Shown in pieces: positions 46,961-58,125 of a DNA stretch of 64,000 nt (within the stretch, counting starts at the first letter, position 1; each line of letters begins with the position of its first letter). The translations under genes were made by a program, and so were the position numbers. The stretch covers positions 11,769,504 to 11,833,503 of the forward strand of contig NC_088298.1 in the NCBI RefSeq assembly GCF_032854445.1, read 5' to 3'. The notes under the pieces were generated by a model. It was not told where the DNA came from. It ran no database searches and saw only the letters and a program-made list of their open reading frames with translations. This DNA comes from Liolophura sinensis. Lineage: Eukaryota > Mollusca > Polyplacophora > Chitonida > Chitonidae.

Positions 46961-48046
46961 CCCGCCGGCAGAGGCTCAGACCCGGTCGATACCGCTCTTC
47001 ATGCATTATACTACGGCCCTGACAGTCCAGCGGCTTACAGCGGCATTCAGCCCTTACTCAAGGCAGCCCGGCAACTTGGGCTTAAAGTGAATCGGGCCAG
47101 CATGTCGACTCGTTTTACCCAGCAGGACACGCACAACCTGCACCGTCCCGCTCGACGGCGCCACCCTCGTGGCCGAGTTGTGGTTAGGAGTATAGACAGT
47201 GGTAGGCGGACCTGGTCGACACGGCAGGGTTTGCCAAGAGAACGACGACAACCGTTACCAACCTAATGTCCTCTCCACGTACGCTTGGGTGGTTCCACTG
47301 CTCACCAAAACCGGTGCTCGCCTCATCGAGGCGTTTTAACGCATTTTCAAGACGGGACGTCGACCGTTGTAGATACAAACGGAAGAGGGCAGGGAGTTTC
47401 TGAACAGACCGTTCCAGGCAGTTTTAAAGGACAACGGGTTTTTTTTCTTTTACACGTTTAAGGGGACCAAAGCGTCCGTGGTAGAAATGTTTAACCCTAT
47501 TTTGAAAGGACGCATGTACAAATATTTCACCGCTCACAATACTCGGCAATACCTGGACGCCTTACTAGCTCTGGCCCGCGGCTACAATCGAGCGTATCAC
47601 CGGAGTATACGGCGCCCCCCTGCCCCCCCCCAAGAAGTCACCACCCAGAACCAGAAAGAAGTGCGTCAAGCCTTGTACAGTCCACCCACGTCCAAACGAT
47701 CGGTGTACAGTTATTGCACTGGTGATTTCGTAAAAGGGAAATTCGGAAAAGCGTGCCTCACGAATTAGAGAACGGAAATGTTCCGCATCGTCCGTACCCA
47801 CCCTCGTCAGCCTTTCACACTGGAGGACTTAAACGGGGAACGGTTGCTCGGGACTGTTTACAAAACCAAATTGCACCCGGTGACGGCCGCGGCAGAAAAG
47901 TTTTATCAGGTGGAGAAGATCTTATAAAGGGAACGTCGCCCAAGAAAACTGTACTATTGGGTGAAGTGGGTCGAATATCTACCCAGGCGTCAAACGTATT
48001 TAACACCGAGAATGACGGGGCTGACTGTCACTCCCTATCGACCTAC
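46961..48046 (+). pseudogene. Maverick integrase, broken (copy B)
   Basis: Same three segments as in copy A: N-terminal LYYGPDSPAAYSG (about 47008), core with QTEEGREF and VVEMFNP, where the Arg of copy A's VVEMFNR has become Pro, and the chromodomain-like tail (about 47785-47990). The poly-C run of copy A is shorter and interrupted here (about 47615-47631), so the frame after the core stays open further. The core is still frameshifted. Confidence 0.85.
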
Positions 48047-48054
48047 CTCAAGGG

Positions 48055-48301
48055 ATGGATCAGTGGGTACAAGACTTGCGCGAGAATAAAGGCACCGTGA
48101 CAGCTGTGTTCGCAGTTTTCTTGTACATCGGATTTCTAGTGGGTGGATTGGCCGCGGAAATCAGTGTGCAGCTCCTCCAAGATCAGTCGACCATTCAATA
48201 TCTACAAGGGCAACAAAACGCTCCTGCGTTGGTCCGGGAAGCCTTTGTCCCCGCCTCCGCCGTCACCACCATCAACTCCGAGCTCTCATTTACCCACCCC
48301 C
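48055..48301 (+). CDS. Small single-span membrane protein of the Maverick (copy B)
   Basis: The ATG at 48055 opens a frame with a hydrophobic span TAVFAVFLYIGFLVGGLA (about residues 15-32) and a Gln-rich tail. It runs on without stop into ATPase-derived sequence (to 48528), apparently by deletion fusion. The copy A equivalent has a stop after the span. Function unknown. Confidence 0.5.
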
Positions 48302-48764
48302 GCAGCGTGTCGTCTGGCGTTACGGGGAGTGGCAGCCGTTGTACACCACGTTACTCAATGGTCGTTTTGAAGAAGGTGTGCCCGGCCCGTCAACATTCGA
48401 CCTGCCGAAGCGGACGTATGCGTGACAAAACTCTTTACCAAAGTCAGCCACCACCGCAAATATATATAGTGGTATACATCGTGCAGAACCTGTTCAACAA
48501 GACCAAAGATTATGCACCATCAGTCTGAACGCACACCACTTGGTGTTGTTTAAAAACCCACGAGACGTGTCTCAAATTACCACGATCGCTAAAAAGATGG
48601 CTCCGGGGCGGACGCAGTACGTGCGTGAAGCGTTTGAGGATGCCGCCGCCGAACCTCACAGGTATTTGCTGGTGGATTTGAAGCAAGCCACACCCGACCA
48701 CCTGCAACTTTGCACCCTCATCTTCCTAGGGGAGATTCAGCACGCCTACCTCCCTAAGTCATAA
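48302..48764 (+). pseudogene. Packaging ATPase remnant (copy B)
   Basis: EWQPLYTTL, KLFTKVSHHR, IVQNLFNKTKD, LNAHHLVLFKNPRDVSQI, YVREAFEDAA and YLLVDLKQATPDHLQL appear in family order. Walker A and Walker B segments are absent, as in copy A, so both deletions predate the duplication. The 3' half stays open from about 48504 to TAA 48762-48764. Confidence 0.75.
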
Positions 48765-48902
48765 AACTTTGTACGCACGATCTGCCGAATCAGTTTGTTT
48801 CCACGTCAATTACCCGCGATGTCACGCCGGCTCCAACTTTACGGCTCCTTGCTGTCCCTGTGGTAACTTCTGGCTCGAACCACCCCCGCCATTGGACGCG
48901 CT

Positions 48903-49151
48903 GTGCTCTGCGGCAACAATCCGGGTTTACTTCGGTGTTTATTTGAATGTGACAAGATTGTGTTAAATGGAAACGTTCCACTATCATGGGCTCAGAAAGG
49001 GAAGCTACAGCGGCACAAGACGGGTGTTCGCATCTTGGTCAAGAAAAGTGTTCCCCTGCATAAGAAAGAACGGATTGTTGAACGCGGTGGGCTGCTCACC
49101 ACTGGACCAGCCCTCATCGGCGGCATCATTAAGATCATAGGTAGGAGGTAA
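48903..49151 (+). CDS. Small basic core-like (pX-type) protein (copy B)
   Basis: Open frame as in copy A, with a Lys/Arg-rich centre and ALIGGIIKIIGRR end. The internal ATG at 48969 is the likelier start. Confidence 0.55.
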   Translation: MLCGNNPGLLRCLFECDKIVLNGNVPLSWAQKGKLQRHKTGVRILVKKSVPLHKKERIVERGGLLTTGPALIGGIIKIIGRR

Positions 49152-49168
49152 TCCAGCACGCCAAGAAA

Positions 49169-49540
49169 ATGACCTTGGTCGAGCTGCGGCTCTTGGACAC
49201 GTTCTCGCGGCCACCACCCCTGTACCTCGTCTCTCCGTACCCCGTGCCCAGTACTGGACCCTCAGGGCGCTCGACCAAAAGATGGCATTGATCTTCTATG
49301 ACACGATCCTCTCGGACGATGAGAAAATACAGCAGTATCCCAACACCCTTCAACGGTACCTTGCGTGTCAAGATCAATACCAAGCCACGCAGCAGCCAAG
49401 TCTGACGACGAACAAGCCCTCCTCCAACCTTGTCGGTCGTTTAAGCGAGGGGAAGGTTTTAGAAAGCGTTCCCGTCGCTTTACGGCGAAAGGCTGCTCTG
49501 CTCTGGAGCGACACCGAGGGATTGGGTGAGAGAAAAGATG
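49169..49540 (+). pseudogene. Conserved Maverick protein of unknown function (copy B)
   Basis: ATG 49169 (MTLVELRLLD). The same frame change near 49255 as copy A then gives the MALIFYDTILSDDEKI and NTLQRYLACQDQYQ segments. Confidence 0.5.
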
Positions 49541-50520
49541 GACTCACCAGCCGAGACGAAAAAACCCGTTAACGCATCACGATCTCTGCCCGCCCGTTCT
49601 CAACTTCCTCCTACTCCTCCCGATAAAACCACTACCACCAAAACCACTACCAACACCACACCACGCCGACCCAAGGGACGAAAACAGCGGCGACCTCCTT
49701 CACCAGCCATCGAACCCCCGCTAAAGTGGAGTCCGTATTAAATACCGGTGCTAGATGGAAAAACAGTAAGTCCTCCCGGAGGACATCACCTCATCAACAT
49801 GTTTTACGTTACACTGCCCAGTAACAGCTCGCGCGACCAATTCCCGAGCAATACCTTCAAGCATTTCACAATCTAACTGCCACAGGCCATGCATTTGACT
49901 GGTGACTGGGAATTTGGGTTGGTAGAAATACAGTACCCCTGTACCTGGCTCAACGTGCGGCAAGACGAAATGTGGTATGTCTTAGACTACAAAGAGGACC
50001 CGCTCCGCGCTAAGCATAAGTTAACATTGCCAGCAGGCTATTACCCTTCACCCAAGGCCTTCCCCAAGCGACACACACATTCCTTTTCTCAAGGCTCACG
50101 ACATTGATTTGACCTTTAATATCAATGATGCGCAGGGGAAATACAACCTGCGGTTTCAGAAACAACTGGGGCTCGGTTTCAGTCCACGTCTAAAGTAGGT
50201 CATGAATTTTCCGTACGATTGGAACATGGGGACGGCGGATCTGCTGCATGTCTGTGCCGAGGATTTAGATGGCACCACACCCACGCTTGTATGTGTAAAC
50301 GGACATGGTCGAACCGCGTGTTGTGGGAGACACGCTGACGCCGCTGCTGCGGATGGTTTCCACGACAGGGAAGTACGAACAGCACATCTGCAAGACCTTC
50401 CAACACGTGTAATGCGTCCTTGTACGGTGCAAGCATTTCTCGACGGTGGAAATTGATATTTGGGACGCCACGGGCCAACCCGTCCCATTTGAACGCGTTA
50501 AAATGCTACTGACATTTCAC
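49538..50520 (+). pseudogene. Penton-like minor capsid protein (copy B)
   Basis: Same blocks as copy A. Copy B has its own stops (TAA at about 49739 where A reads Lys, and TAA at about 49876) but keeps open the codon that is a stop in A at 11781. The two copies therefore decayed separately after duplication. Confidence 0.8.
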
Positions 50521-50549
50521 TTTCGACACTGGCGCGCATTACCTTTGCA

Positions 50550-50910
50550 ATGAACGTCGTAAACGACCCCAACATGTGCGGATCCTATGTCGACTATTAC
50601 ACCAAGTAAGTCGGCGGAGGTGGGTTACCTGTGTTTCGGGGGGTGTGGTAGTACAGCGCGGTCAGGGCTTGCTTGACAGGTTTATCAAAATGGCGCAGCC
50701 CTTTTTAAAGCCAGGTGTTAAAGCGATGGGTAAAAGTGCGCTATGTGTCGAACTGAAAGTCATGGACGGCGTGTGGGACGAGGGAGTGCCGGTGAGCCTA
50801 GAAAAGACGCGCTCTGGAGAGGGGAAAACAGCTGGTGGTCAAAGCCGGTCGCTACGCCCAGCACAGAATGCTGGGCAAGCTGAAGTGGGTGGGAGAGATG
50901 TCTATTAAAC
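50550..50910 (+). pseudogene. Small pVI-like virion protein (copy B)
   Basis: ATG 50550, DYY motif then RGQGL and FLKPGVKAMGKSAL in a second frame. Stop at about 50608 in the first frame. Confidence 0.5.
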
Positions 50911-51084
50911 GGAGGGTCCAACGCACCGCTCCCACTCGACACCTGCACGCAGGACCAAAACGACGCGCCACTTCCACTGGTCCTCGCCTGCCCGTTGGGC
51001 ACAGAAGACGTACGCCCCCCCGTAAACTTCGACTCACCAAACCCCCGCTCCGCACCAGATATTTTTCGCTAACGCCCTGGCTCT

Positions 51085-52140
51085 TCCCCACGTCAAGTGT
51101 TGCCCTTCGGTCAGCAGTGACTTTGATTTGTGGACCCTCTGCCGACACCAGCGTAGGAGAAGGTCACTGGGATGCCACCAGTCCCATCGCCAGCCTGAGC
51201 GATTCGGGGCCTGTGGAATTTCTCATCACCAATGCGGACGGTGACACTTACTTGGACTTGGCCAACACCATGTTTTACGTAAAGGCAAAAAGCCTCGACG
51301 GGGAGGGGAGGGATTTTAGAGGCTGGCAAAAGTGTAGGTCCGACTAACCTGTGGCTGCATTCCCTGTGGGAACAGATCGACGTCTCCCTGAACGACAAAG
51401 TCACCACCAATTCCACCAACATGTACCCGTACCGTGCCTACTTGGAGGCGTTGTTGTCTTACGGCGCAGAGGCTAAGAACACCCAGCTGTCCTCCGCCTT
51501 GTGGTACACGGACACACCAAATATGTTTGACAGGACGGACGTGGGATTTTACAAACGGCTGCAGCTCACGGCCCAAAGTCGATCGGTTGACATGCTGGGA
51601 CGCCTGCTCTGCGACATGTTCCTGCAACGGCGTCACCTGCTCAACAAGGTGGCGTCCGCATCCGACTCACCCCGTCCAAGAACGCGTTTACGTTGATGTC
51701 CGGTGTGGAGGGTCCCGACTACAAGACCCGCTTAGAGGAGGTGTCGATCTTTGTGCGCAAAGTCAAAGTCACCAGCAGCGTTCAACTGGGGAATTTTAAA
51801 GCGTTGGCCAAAACACCTGCCAAGTACCTTATCCGTCGCGAGCTTTGAGACCGGGAATATCGTCGGAACGTACATGAACCTCTTTACCAACACAGGGAAA
51901 GTGTTTCACGGCGGGGGGAACTCGATCCTTCGCATCGCGTTCACCAAAGGCAACACGCTGCTTTGTTTCGATTTGACCCCCAAACTCCACCACGATCACC
52001 AACCTGAACTTGGTCCAGAAAGGTGAATTGCGCCTGGAGATGCGGTTTGCCAGACCATTAACGTGGTGTGCTACGCCGATTTCCACAGCATCATAGAAAC
52101 AGGCAAAAACCGAAACTTGCTCTGTGACTTCGCCAGTTGA
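51085..52140 (+). pseudogene. Major capsid protein (copy B)
   Basis: TSVGEGHWDATSPIASLSDS and VEFLITNADGDTYLDLANT are contiguous here. NMYPYRAYLEALLSYGAEAK is open (stop in copy A), and the VDMLGRLLCDMFLQRRHLLN block and the C-terminal block up to TGA 52138-52140 are present. Frameshifts near 51320, 51690 and 51800 persist. Confidence 0.85.
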
Positions 52141-52151
52141 AATAACAAAAC

Positions 52152-52355
52152 ATGGGCACGGTGCAATTGCGACGTATGCTACAGGCGGATGTCTACCCTG
52201 GAGACCACCTCCCTTACCAAGTGACCAACCGTCTCGTGGCTCACACTGGCACTGCTAGGCAGGAGTCTAGGGGGTTGGGTTGGGTCGGATTGGAAGTGGC
52301 TCGCTGGGGATCTTCCACTCTTTTCTTGTTCGACTCATCCGTCTATAAAAAATAG
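52152..52355 (+). pseudogene. Possible protease N-terminal remnant (copy B)
   Basis: A 67-codon open frame, MGTVQLRRMLQADVYPGD..., ends with FDSSVYKK and TAG. Much shorter than adenovirus-type proteases (about 200 residues); no catalytic Cys. Tentative. Confidence 0.35.
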
Positions 52356-53250
52356 CATAGTATAACTTTAGTAGAGGATAGGATAATATAGTACAGTATA
52401 ACTATAGTAGAGTTAAACTATAGCATCGTAAAGTATAATTATTGTAGAATATAACTATAATATTGTATAGATATAATATAGTAAAACGGTGGCTGGATGT
52501 AAAAGGTCTGGGGCGTGTGATGTCGCAACACCCCGCGCACAGTGTCAGCCTGCGTCCGTGAGCCTTGCCGAGGACGTCATAGATTTTGTTTGTCTAACAG
52601 GCCAGGCGGGAATTTTGCCGGATTCCCTGTCAGGGTAAGACCCCGATATCTGAGGGAGGATATCAACAGACGGATATCTAGAGCGTTTATGGCAGCTTTT
52701 AACAGAAGTGACAGCTATCAACATAGCTATACATCCATATATCTATCCATTCTTGCTATAAGGAGGCTACATATATATGTCATTGGAAATACAAGGTCTA
52801 CGGGACCAATATTACGGCATGTGAGCGGCATATGACTGTCGGGGTGTGACCCCGAAGAGGATATTAACAGACGGATATCCAGAGCGTATATGACGGCTTA
52901 TAATATATACTGTTGAACAATGCAGAAGAGACAGCTATCAATATAGCTATATATCTACATATCTATTCACCCACATAATAAGTTGGCTACACATCTATTC
53001 CCCCCACCCCCCACCCCCTCCCCCAACTTAAGGAGTGCATATTTAACTCGAAATACGAGGTCTGTGGGACTATTACGGCATGTGAGCGGCTTATGATAAT
53101 ACTTATTATATATAATACGAGGTCTACGGGACCATTATTACTCGCTTTGCTTAGTATAGTATAGTACAGTATAGTATAGTATAGTATAACTGCAGTAGAA
53201 TATAACTATAGTACAGTACAGTATAGTATAGTATAGTATAATATAGTAGA
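52353..53250. repeat. Pentamer and GATATC-block repeats (copy B)
   Basis: TATAG-type runs at about 52353-52490 and 53150-53250 flank two blocks (about 52657-52855 and 52856-53095) as in copy A. The C-rich run is shorter here. Confidence 0.75.
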
Positions 53251-53254
53251 CTCA

Positions 53255-55075
53255 CATTCCGTTTAACACATGTGGGCTTAGATTAACCATACAGCGCCAA
53301 GGGCTGTTCCCCGTCTATAGCCGTGTCAACAACCGGCACAGAGTTATTTCCCTGTGAAATTCTCTCTCACAACTGGTATTGCTTATTTTGATGTACGAAA
53401 TACGGCATCGTATGATAAATACATCAGTTTTAGTCGAAGGCCTTCAGGTTTGGCGTTATATTGTACAAAAACCAGAAACCATTACATGAGTTCTGCAAGA
53501 ACACCTAGGCTACCTGTAAAGCTAAAAATGACACAAATCCATCGAATACAATATCGCTAACATTGAGTTGACAACAGATATTCCTATGTAATGTATATTT
53601 TTTTGCGGGACGAATTTCTTCACCCACCCTGCTTGTAACCAGGGAAATCATGTGGTCTCTAGCTTCTAGAGCTGATTGTCTCATAGAATAGCTTGTCATA
53701 TCATACAATTATCTGTTTGTATCGGCAGACATACCTTTTCATGTATGTGTAGAATCGAATAGCTTTGGGCGATGACGTAGCGAGCATGATGGCAAGTGGG
53801 CTTAGATTAGCCATACAGCGCCATCTGTGATGTCCCAATATTATAATATTCAATTTTACATTAATCCGTTTAAACAGGTGGGCTTAGATTAGCCATACAG
53901 GGTCAAAGGCTGTTCTCCGTCTATAGCCGTGCCAGAGAATATGACCACAGAAATGTATTAGAGAACATTTACCTAAAAAAAATAAGCTGATAACTTGGAA
54001 GCACTCACGGTTATGTAACATTCACCGTGCCACTGCCCAGTGCAACCAGGGAAATCACGTGGTCTCCAGCTTCTGGATTATCTGATAGAATAGCTTATCA
54101 CGTGACACAATTATCTGTTGGTATCGGCAGTCATACATTTTCATGTATGCTCCGGCCGTACGTGGGGAGGTCTTGCAGCAACCTGCGGGTGGTCGTGGGC
54201 TTCCTCCGGGTGCTGCTCGGTTTCCCTCCACCATAATGCTGGCCGCCGTCATATAAGTGAAATATTCTTGTGTACGGCGTAAAACAGCAATCAAATAAAT
54301 AAATAAATAAATAAATTTTCATGTATGTGCAGAAGTGAATAGCTTTGGGCGATAACCTAACGGGCATGATGGCAAGTGGGCTTAGATAAGTCATACAGCG
54401 CTATCAGTGATGTCCCAGTAATTATTTTTTTTATTCAATTTTAAATAAATTCGTTTAAACGGGGTTCCCCGTCTATATAGCTGTGTCAACAAGCGGCCCA
54501 GTGTTATTCCCCACTGAAATTCTCTCTACGAAATACGGCATATGTTTATATTGCATGATCGTATAATACATATGTCAGTTTTAGTCGACGGCCTTCAAGT
54601 CTAGCGTTATGTTGTTCAAAAAACATCACATGAGTTCTGTAAAAACACCTAGCTGAAAATTACACAAATCCAACGAGCACACTATCGCTGACATGGATTT
54701 GACCACATGCATTGTCCTGTGTAACATTCTGCTGGACGAATTTGTTCTTGTGATCTCTAGCGTCAGGATTGTCTTATAGAATAGCTTATAATTTCACATA
54801 ATTATCTGTTGGTATCGGCAGTTATACCTTTTTATGTATGTGCAGAAGCGAATAGCGGCGGGTGATTACCTAGCAAGCATTGTGGCAAGTGGGCATAGAT
54901 TAGCCCTACATCGCCATCTATGATGTCCAATAATAATTATTTTATTCAGTTTTACAAACACCAAATCCAGAGAATATGGCCACAGAAAAGAGTTAGGCAA
55001 CATATAGGTAAAAAAATAAGCTGATAAGTTTTAAAGCATACGGTTATGTAACACTCGCTGTGTCACTTCAAAAGT
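53255..55075. repeat. ~550 bp repeat array inside Maverick B
   Basis: Same organisation as 15085-16900, with GGCTTAGATTAGCCATACA at about 53803 and 53880 and related words at 53277, 54381 and 54892. Confidence 0.8.
54150..54314 (+). mobile_element. 5'-truncated SINE in the repeat array (copy B)
   Basis: Bounded by ATTTTCATGTATG at 54137-54149 and 54315-54327; same insertion as 15974-16134. Confidence 0.85.
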
Positions 55076-55099
55076 AGTTCACCAGTAAATTTCAAGTAC

Positions 55100-55520
55100 T
55101 GAAAATTGGACCATTTATAGTACGAAATACGGCATGATCGTGCTGCATGATCGTGTCGCGTAGTCGAGTTGTTCAAACTGTTCGGCTTTTACCAACAGTG
55201 TGCGGGTGGGTGTGTGACTTACATTTCCGTGTTCAGCACGTCGATGCACTTGCATATCCCATAACCGGTAAAACGTCTTGTCACACCCCTCGCATTTCCA
55301 CGCCGGGAAAACCGAATGGCAGACGTGCTTCACGTAGACTGGGACCTCTCCCGCTAGGCGTGCTCTGTCTGCTCATGCCTCAACCAATTGTCCAGCCGGG
55401 AAAACCGCCTGGCGCACGTCCAACAAGAAAACTCATCTCCTCCTCCTTCTCCTCCTCTTCCTCCTCATTCACGTCCTCCTCCTCTTCGTCCCCCTCCTCC
55501 GTAAGTCATGATGGCAGCTT
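55100..55520 (-). pseudogene. Two-finger C2H2 protein of the Maverick (copy B)
   Basis: On the minus strand: a GAGGAG-rich acidic tract (about 55500-55435), finger 1 from CWTC to its last His (55425-55360), and finger 2 CEGC...HRRAEH (about 55310-55240), both with CX2CX12HX4H spacing. The two fingers lie in different frames (92 bp offset between codon phases) and finger 1 is followed at once by a TAG, so the gene is frameshifted. Position next to the right TIR and opposite orientation match copy A. Confidence 0.7.
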
Positions 55521-55639
55521 AGGGTCTTTCTGGAGTAACGTTGGTCTGGCGTTGGCTAGGCAGGTAGGATAGCCGAAGTAGCTTCACTCTCTTCACACAC
55601 CTTCTTTTAATCCGTCAACGCGGACGTCCAACAAATTCA

Positions 55640-55965
55640 GGCGCCTAAACCACGCGGTCACCCATGGGTCAGTTTTGGCTCGAAATGGAGCTCACACATG
55701 GGTCAGTTTTGGCGCGAAATGGGAACTGAAGGAGCTTGCTCTCGCGCGTGACGTCATGCGTGGCGTCACGCGCCTCTCTTGCACGTGATGTCACGCCTGC
55801 TGCAGAGCCAAAAGAGCTGCGCTCATTGGTCCCAATGGAGTGCCTCGCGCGTAGTGTGGACGTTACGCGCATGCGCCTCGCTCATGGGAGCGCGGAGTCA
55901 ACGGAACACACCCTCACCCCCTCCTCCCGGACCCCTCCTCCCCAATACTAGACGATTCGGCCCCT
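55640..55965 (-). repeat. Inner right TIR-like repeat (copy B)
   Basis: Same as 17430-17780 but with two rather than three of the ~41 bp words; includes TTTTGGCGCGAAA near 55706 and a TGACGTCA near 55749. Confidence 0.7.
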
Positions 55966-56461
55966 TCTCTTCTGCTAGCCGTGGCGGCTGCTGCTGCTGC
56001 TGCTGCGAGGTGGCTAAACGGTCCGTGCGAGGCCTAGTCTGGTGTCGTCCCTGTGTTCGTGAGTGAACCTATCCCAGACAGCGGAAATACATTATCCACT
56101 GTACAAAAAGCTGAAGGAGCTGCTCAACCCCAACATACCAAGAACCACGTGGCTGCTCATTGGTCCGTCACCAATTATCAGGCGCCAAGACGGCGTGGTC
56201 ACCTATGGGTCCCTTTGCGCGCCAAGGAGCTCCTCTCGGGCATGACATCACGTGTGACGTCACGCGCCTCATTGGTCAGTTTTGGCGCAAAAGAGAAGTT
56301 CTGGCGCGGAATGGAGCTCACCCATTTGTCAGATTTGGCGTGAAATGAAGCTGAAGGAGCTGCTCTCGCGCATGACGTTGCGGGTGTTGCTTATTGGTCC
56401 GTTGGCGCGTCCCCAATCCCTCGTCATAAATGAGGACACGTTCGGCCCCCTTTATACTACT
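55966..56461 (-). repeat. Outer right TIR of Maverick B
   Basis: Keeps the ~57 bp near the tip that copy A has lost (GGTCCGTTGGCGCGTCC to CACGTTCGG), which makes its match to the left TIR more complete. TGACGTCA near 56256 and TTTTGGCGCAAAA near 56280 are present. Confidence 0.85.
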
Positions 56462-56567
56462 ATTGACAGTACAGTTTTTGCAGAAATTAATATGTAGCTT
56501 GGGGACCCTCCAGACGGAGGCCATAGTTGCAAATAGGATTTAGATTTAAGACATCCAGGATAGTATA

Positions 56568-56733
56568 CTATAAAAGATAACACTTTAAACTGTTCTACTG
56601 GACAATGTATATCATTATATCATATTATATTGTTTAACACTTTAATCTGTTGAAGGCGATAGGTTGTCGCCGCAACGTCAGTAAATAATATACATTGTCC
56701 AGTAAAACAGTTTTATAGTGTTATCTTTTATAG
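56568..56733. repeat. 166 bp inverted repeat (copy B)
   Basis: Same hairpin as 18410-18575, arms beginning CTATAAAAGATAACACT. Confidence 0.75.
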
Positions 56734-57705
56734 CACAGTGGCAAAGTTAAGCAGATATGAAGACAGGGAACAAGTGCGACAACAAGCCAGGAGAGATAAT
56801 TTGAAAAAAAAATACAGAATAAATAAACAGTTCCCAGTGGAGATCGTGAAGAGGAGGAGATCGTTGTTTCCCATCATGAGACGGCTAAGCAGGAGGGGCA
56901 CATGGCCCGCTCGTGATAGACAAGCTGTACATAAAACAACAAACTGTACGATACGGGACAGCCCGTGAGCACGTCCCTGTCACCTAACACGTACACCTTT
57001 CTCCCGGCTTTGCCGGTGTTTGATTTCCTCCAATCACGTATGGGAAAACCAACATGTGAACAATGCTATATGTCTGTTGAATGTTGTGGAGCAAACCTTA
57101 AAAGTCCAGTTCATTTAGAAATAACAATTTGAAATCTTAGGGAAGAATATACAGAATATTTAAAAAAGAGTATCTAAAAATACTTGATGAAAAAAGTCGA
57201 AAAAACAGTAACGCGTTTTCGAGTATCTAGTTATAAATTACCCATAGAAACAGGAAGATGGACTAACGTAAATCGAAACAGACGTTTGTGTAGGCCTCTG
57301 CAAGACAAACAGCATTGGCGACGAATTTCATTTCTTACACACATGTACAAGTCTCAGTTCTATTCGACTGAATATCGACCAAGATACAGCTATACTAGAC
57401 AAGCACAATTACAACTCGGGAATGATTTAGCACTACAAAATAAACAGCTGCTAAAAATTAGTTTCCTATATTAATAGGAGATTTAAATTATGTAATAATG
57501 CTTGATATTGTTATATACTGTTCAAATAAGTATACATTTTCAACACATATACATATATATATATTCAGGAACACCTTCTGTATTAATCTTAATTCTATTG
57601 ATTAGCCCCCATGTTAATCTATGTGTAATACTTGTATCCTGCCCCCCTTTGTGGTCTTTGAGTGTAAATAAATGAATGAATGAATGAATGAATGAATGAA
57701 CCTTA
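56734..57705 (+). mobile_element. Internally deleted LINE (copy B)
   Basis: ORF1 start (KLSRYEDREQVRQQAR) to CTCCAATCAC at 57037, then directly the reverse transcriptase C-terminus from GTATGGGAAAACC at 57038 (unit A 22083) with the Cys/His knuckle and the GAATGAATGA tail. The 3202 bp missing equals unit A 18881-22082. Confidence 0.9.
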
Positions 57706-57717
57706 CCGGGACTTCTG

Positions 57718-58125
57718 CATAGTCACGCACATGCAGTGACTTGTACATAGTCACGCACATGCAGTGACTCTACATAGTCACGCAAATGCAGGGACTTCTA
57801 CATAGTCACGCACATTCAGTTTTCAAGGTAATCTGATCAGCGGTTCAGCGGTTTAAAAATAGTATTTTGAAATTTCATTCTTCTCCAACACTGGTGGGCA
57901 GTTATCGGGATTATTTAAGCTTCCAGACTTCTGCATAGTCACGCACATGCAGTGACTTCTACACAGTCATGCACATGCAGTGAGTTTTACATAGTCAGGC
58001 ACATGCATTGACCCTATATAGTCACGCACATGCAGTGACTTCTACATAGTTACACACATGCAGTGACTCTACATAGTCATGCAAATGTAGGGACTTCTAC
58101 ATAGGTCACGCATATGCAGTTTTCA
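57718..58125. repeat. 27 bp minisatellite (copy B)
   Basis: Four monomers at 57718-57817 and about seven at 57934-58118, with the same spacer after each array as in unit A. Confidence 0.9.

Larger units (their letters stand above)
46296..56461 (+). mobile_element. Decayed Maverick/Polinton element, copy B
   Basis: Same insertion site and gene order as copy A; 10.17 kb, bounded by ACTGAC (46290-46295) and ATTGAC (56462-56467). Because host flank, target duplication and the nested SINE are shared, it descends from the same insertion as copy A by duplication. It carries a partly different set of stops and indels. Confidence 0.9.
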
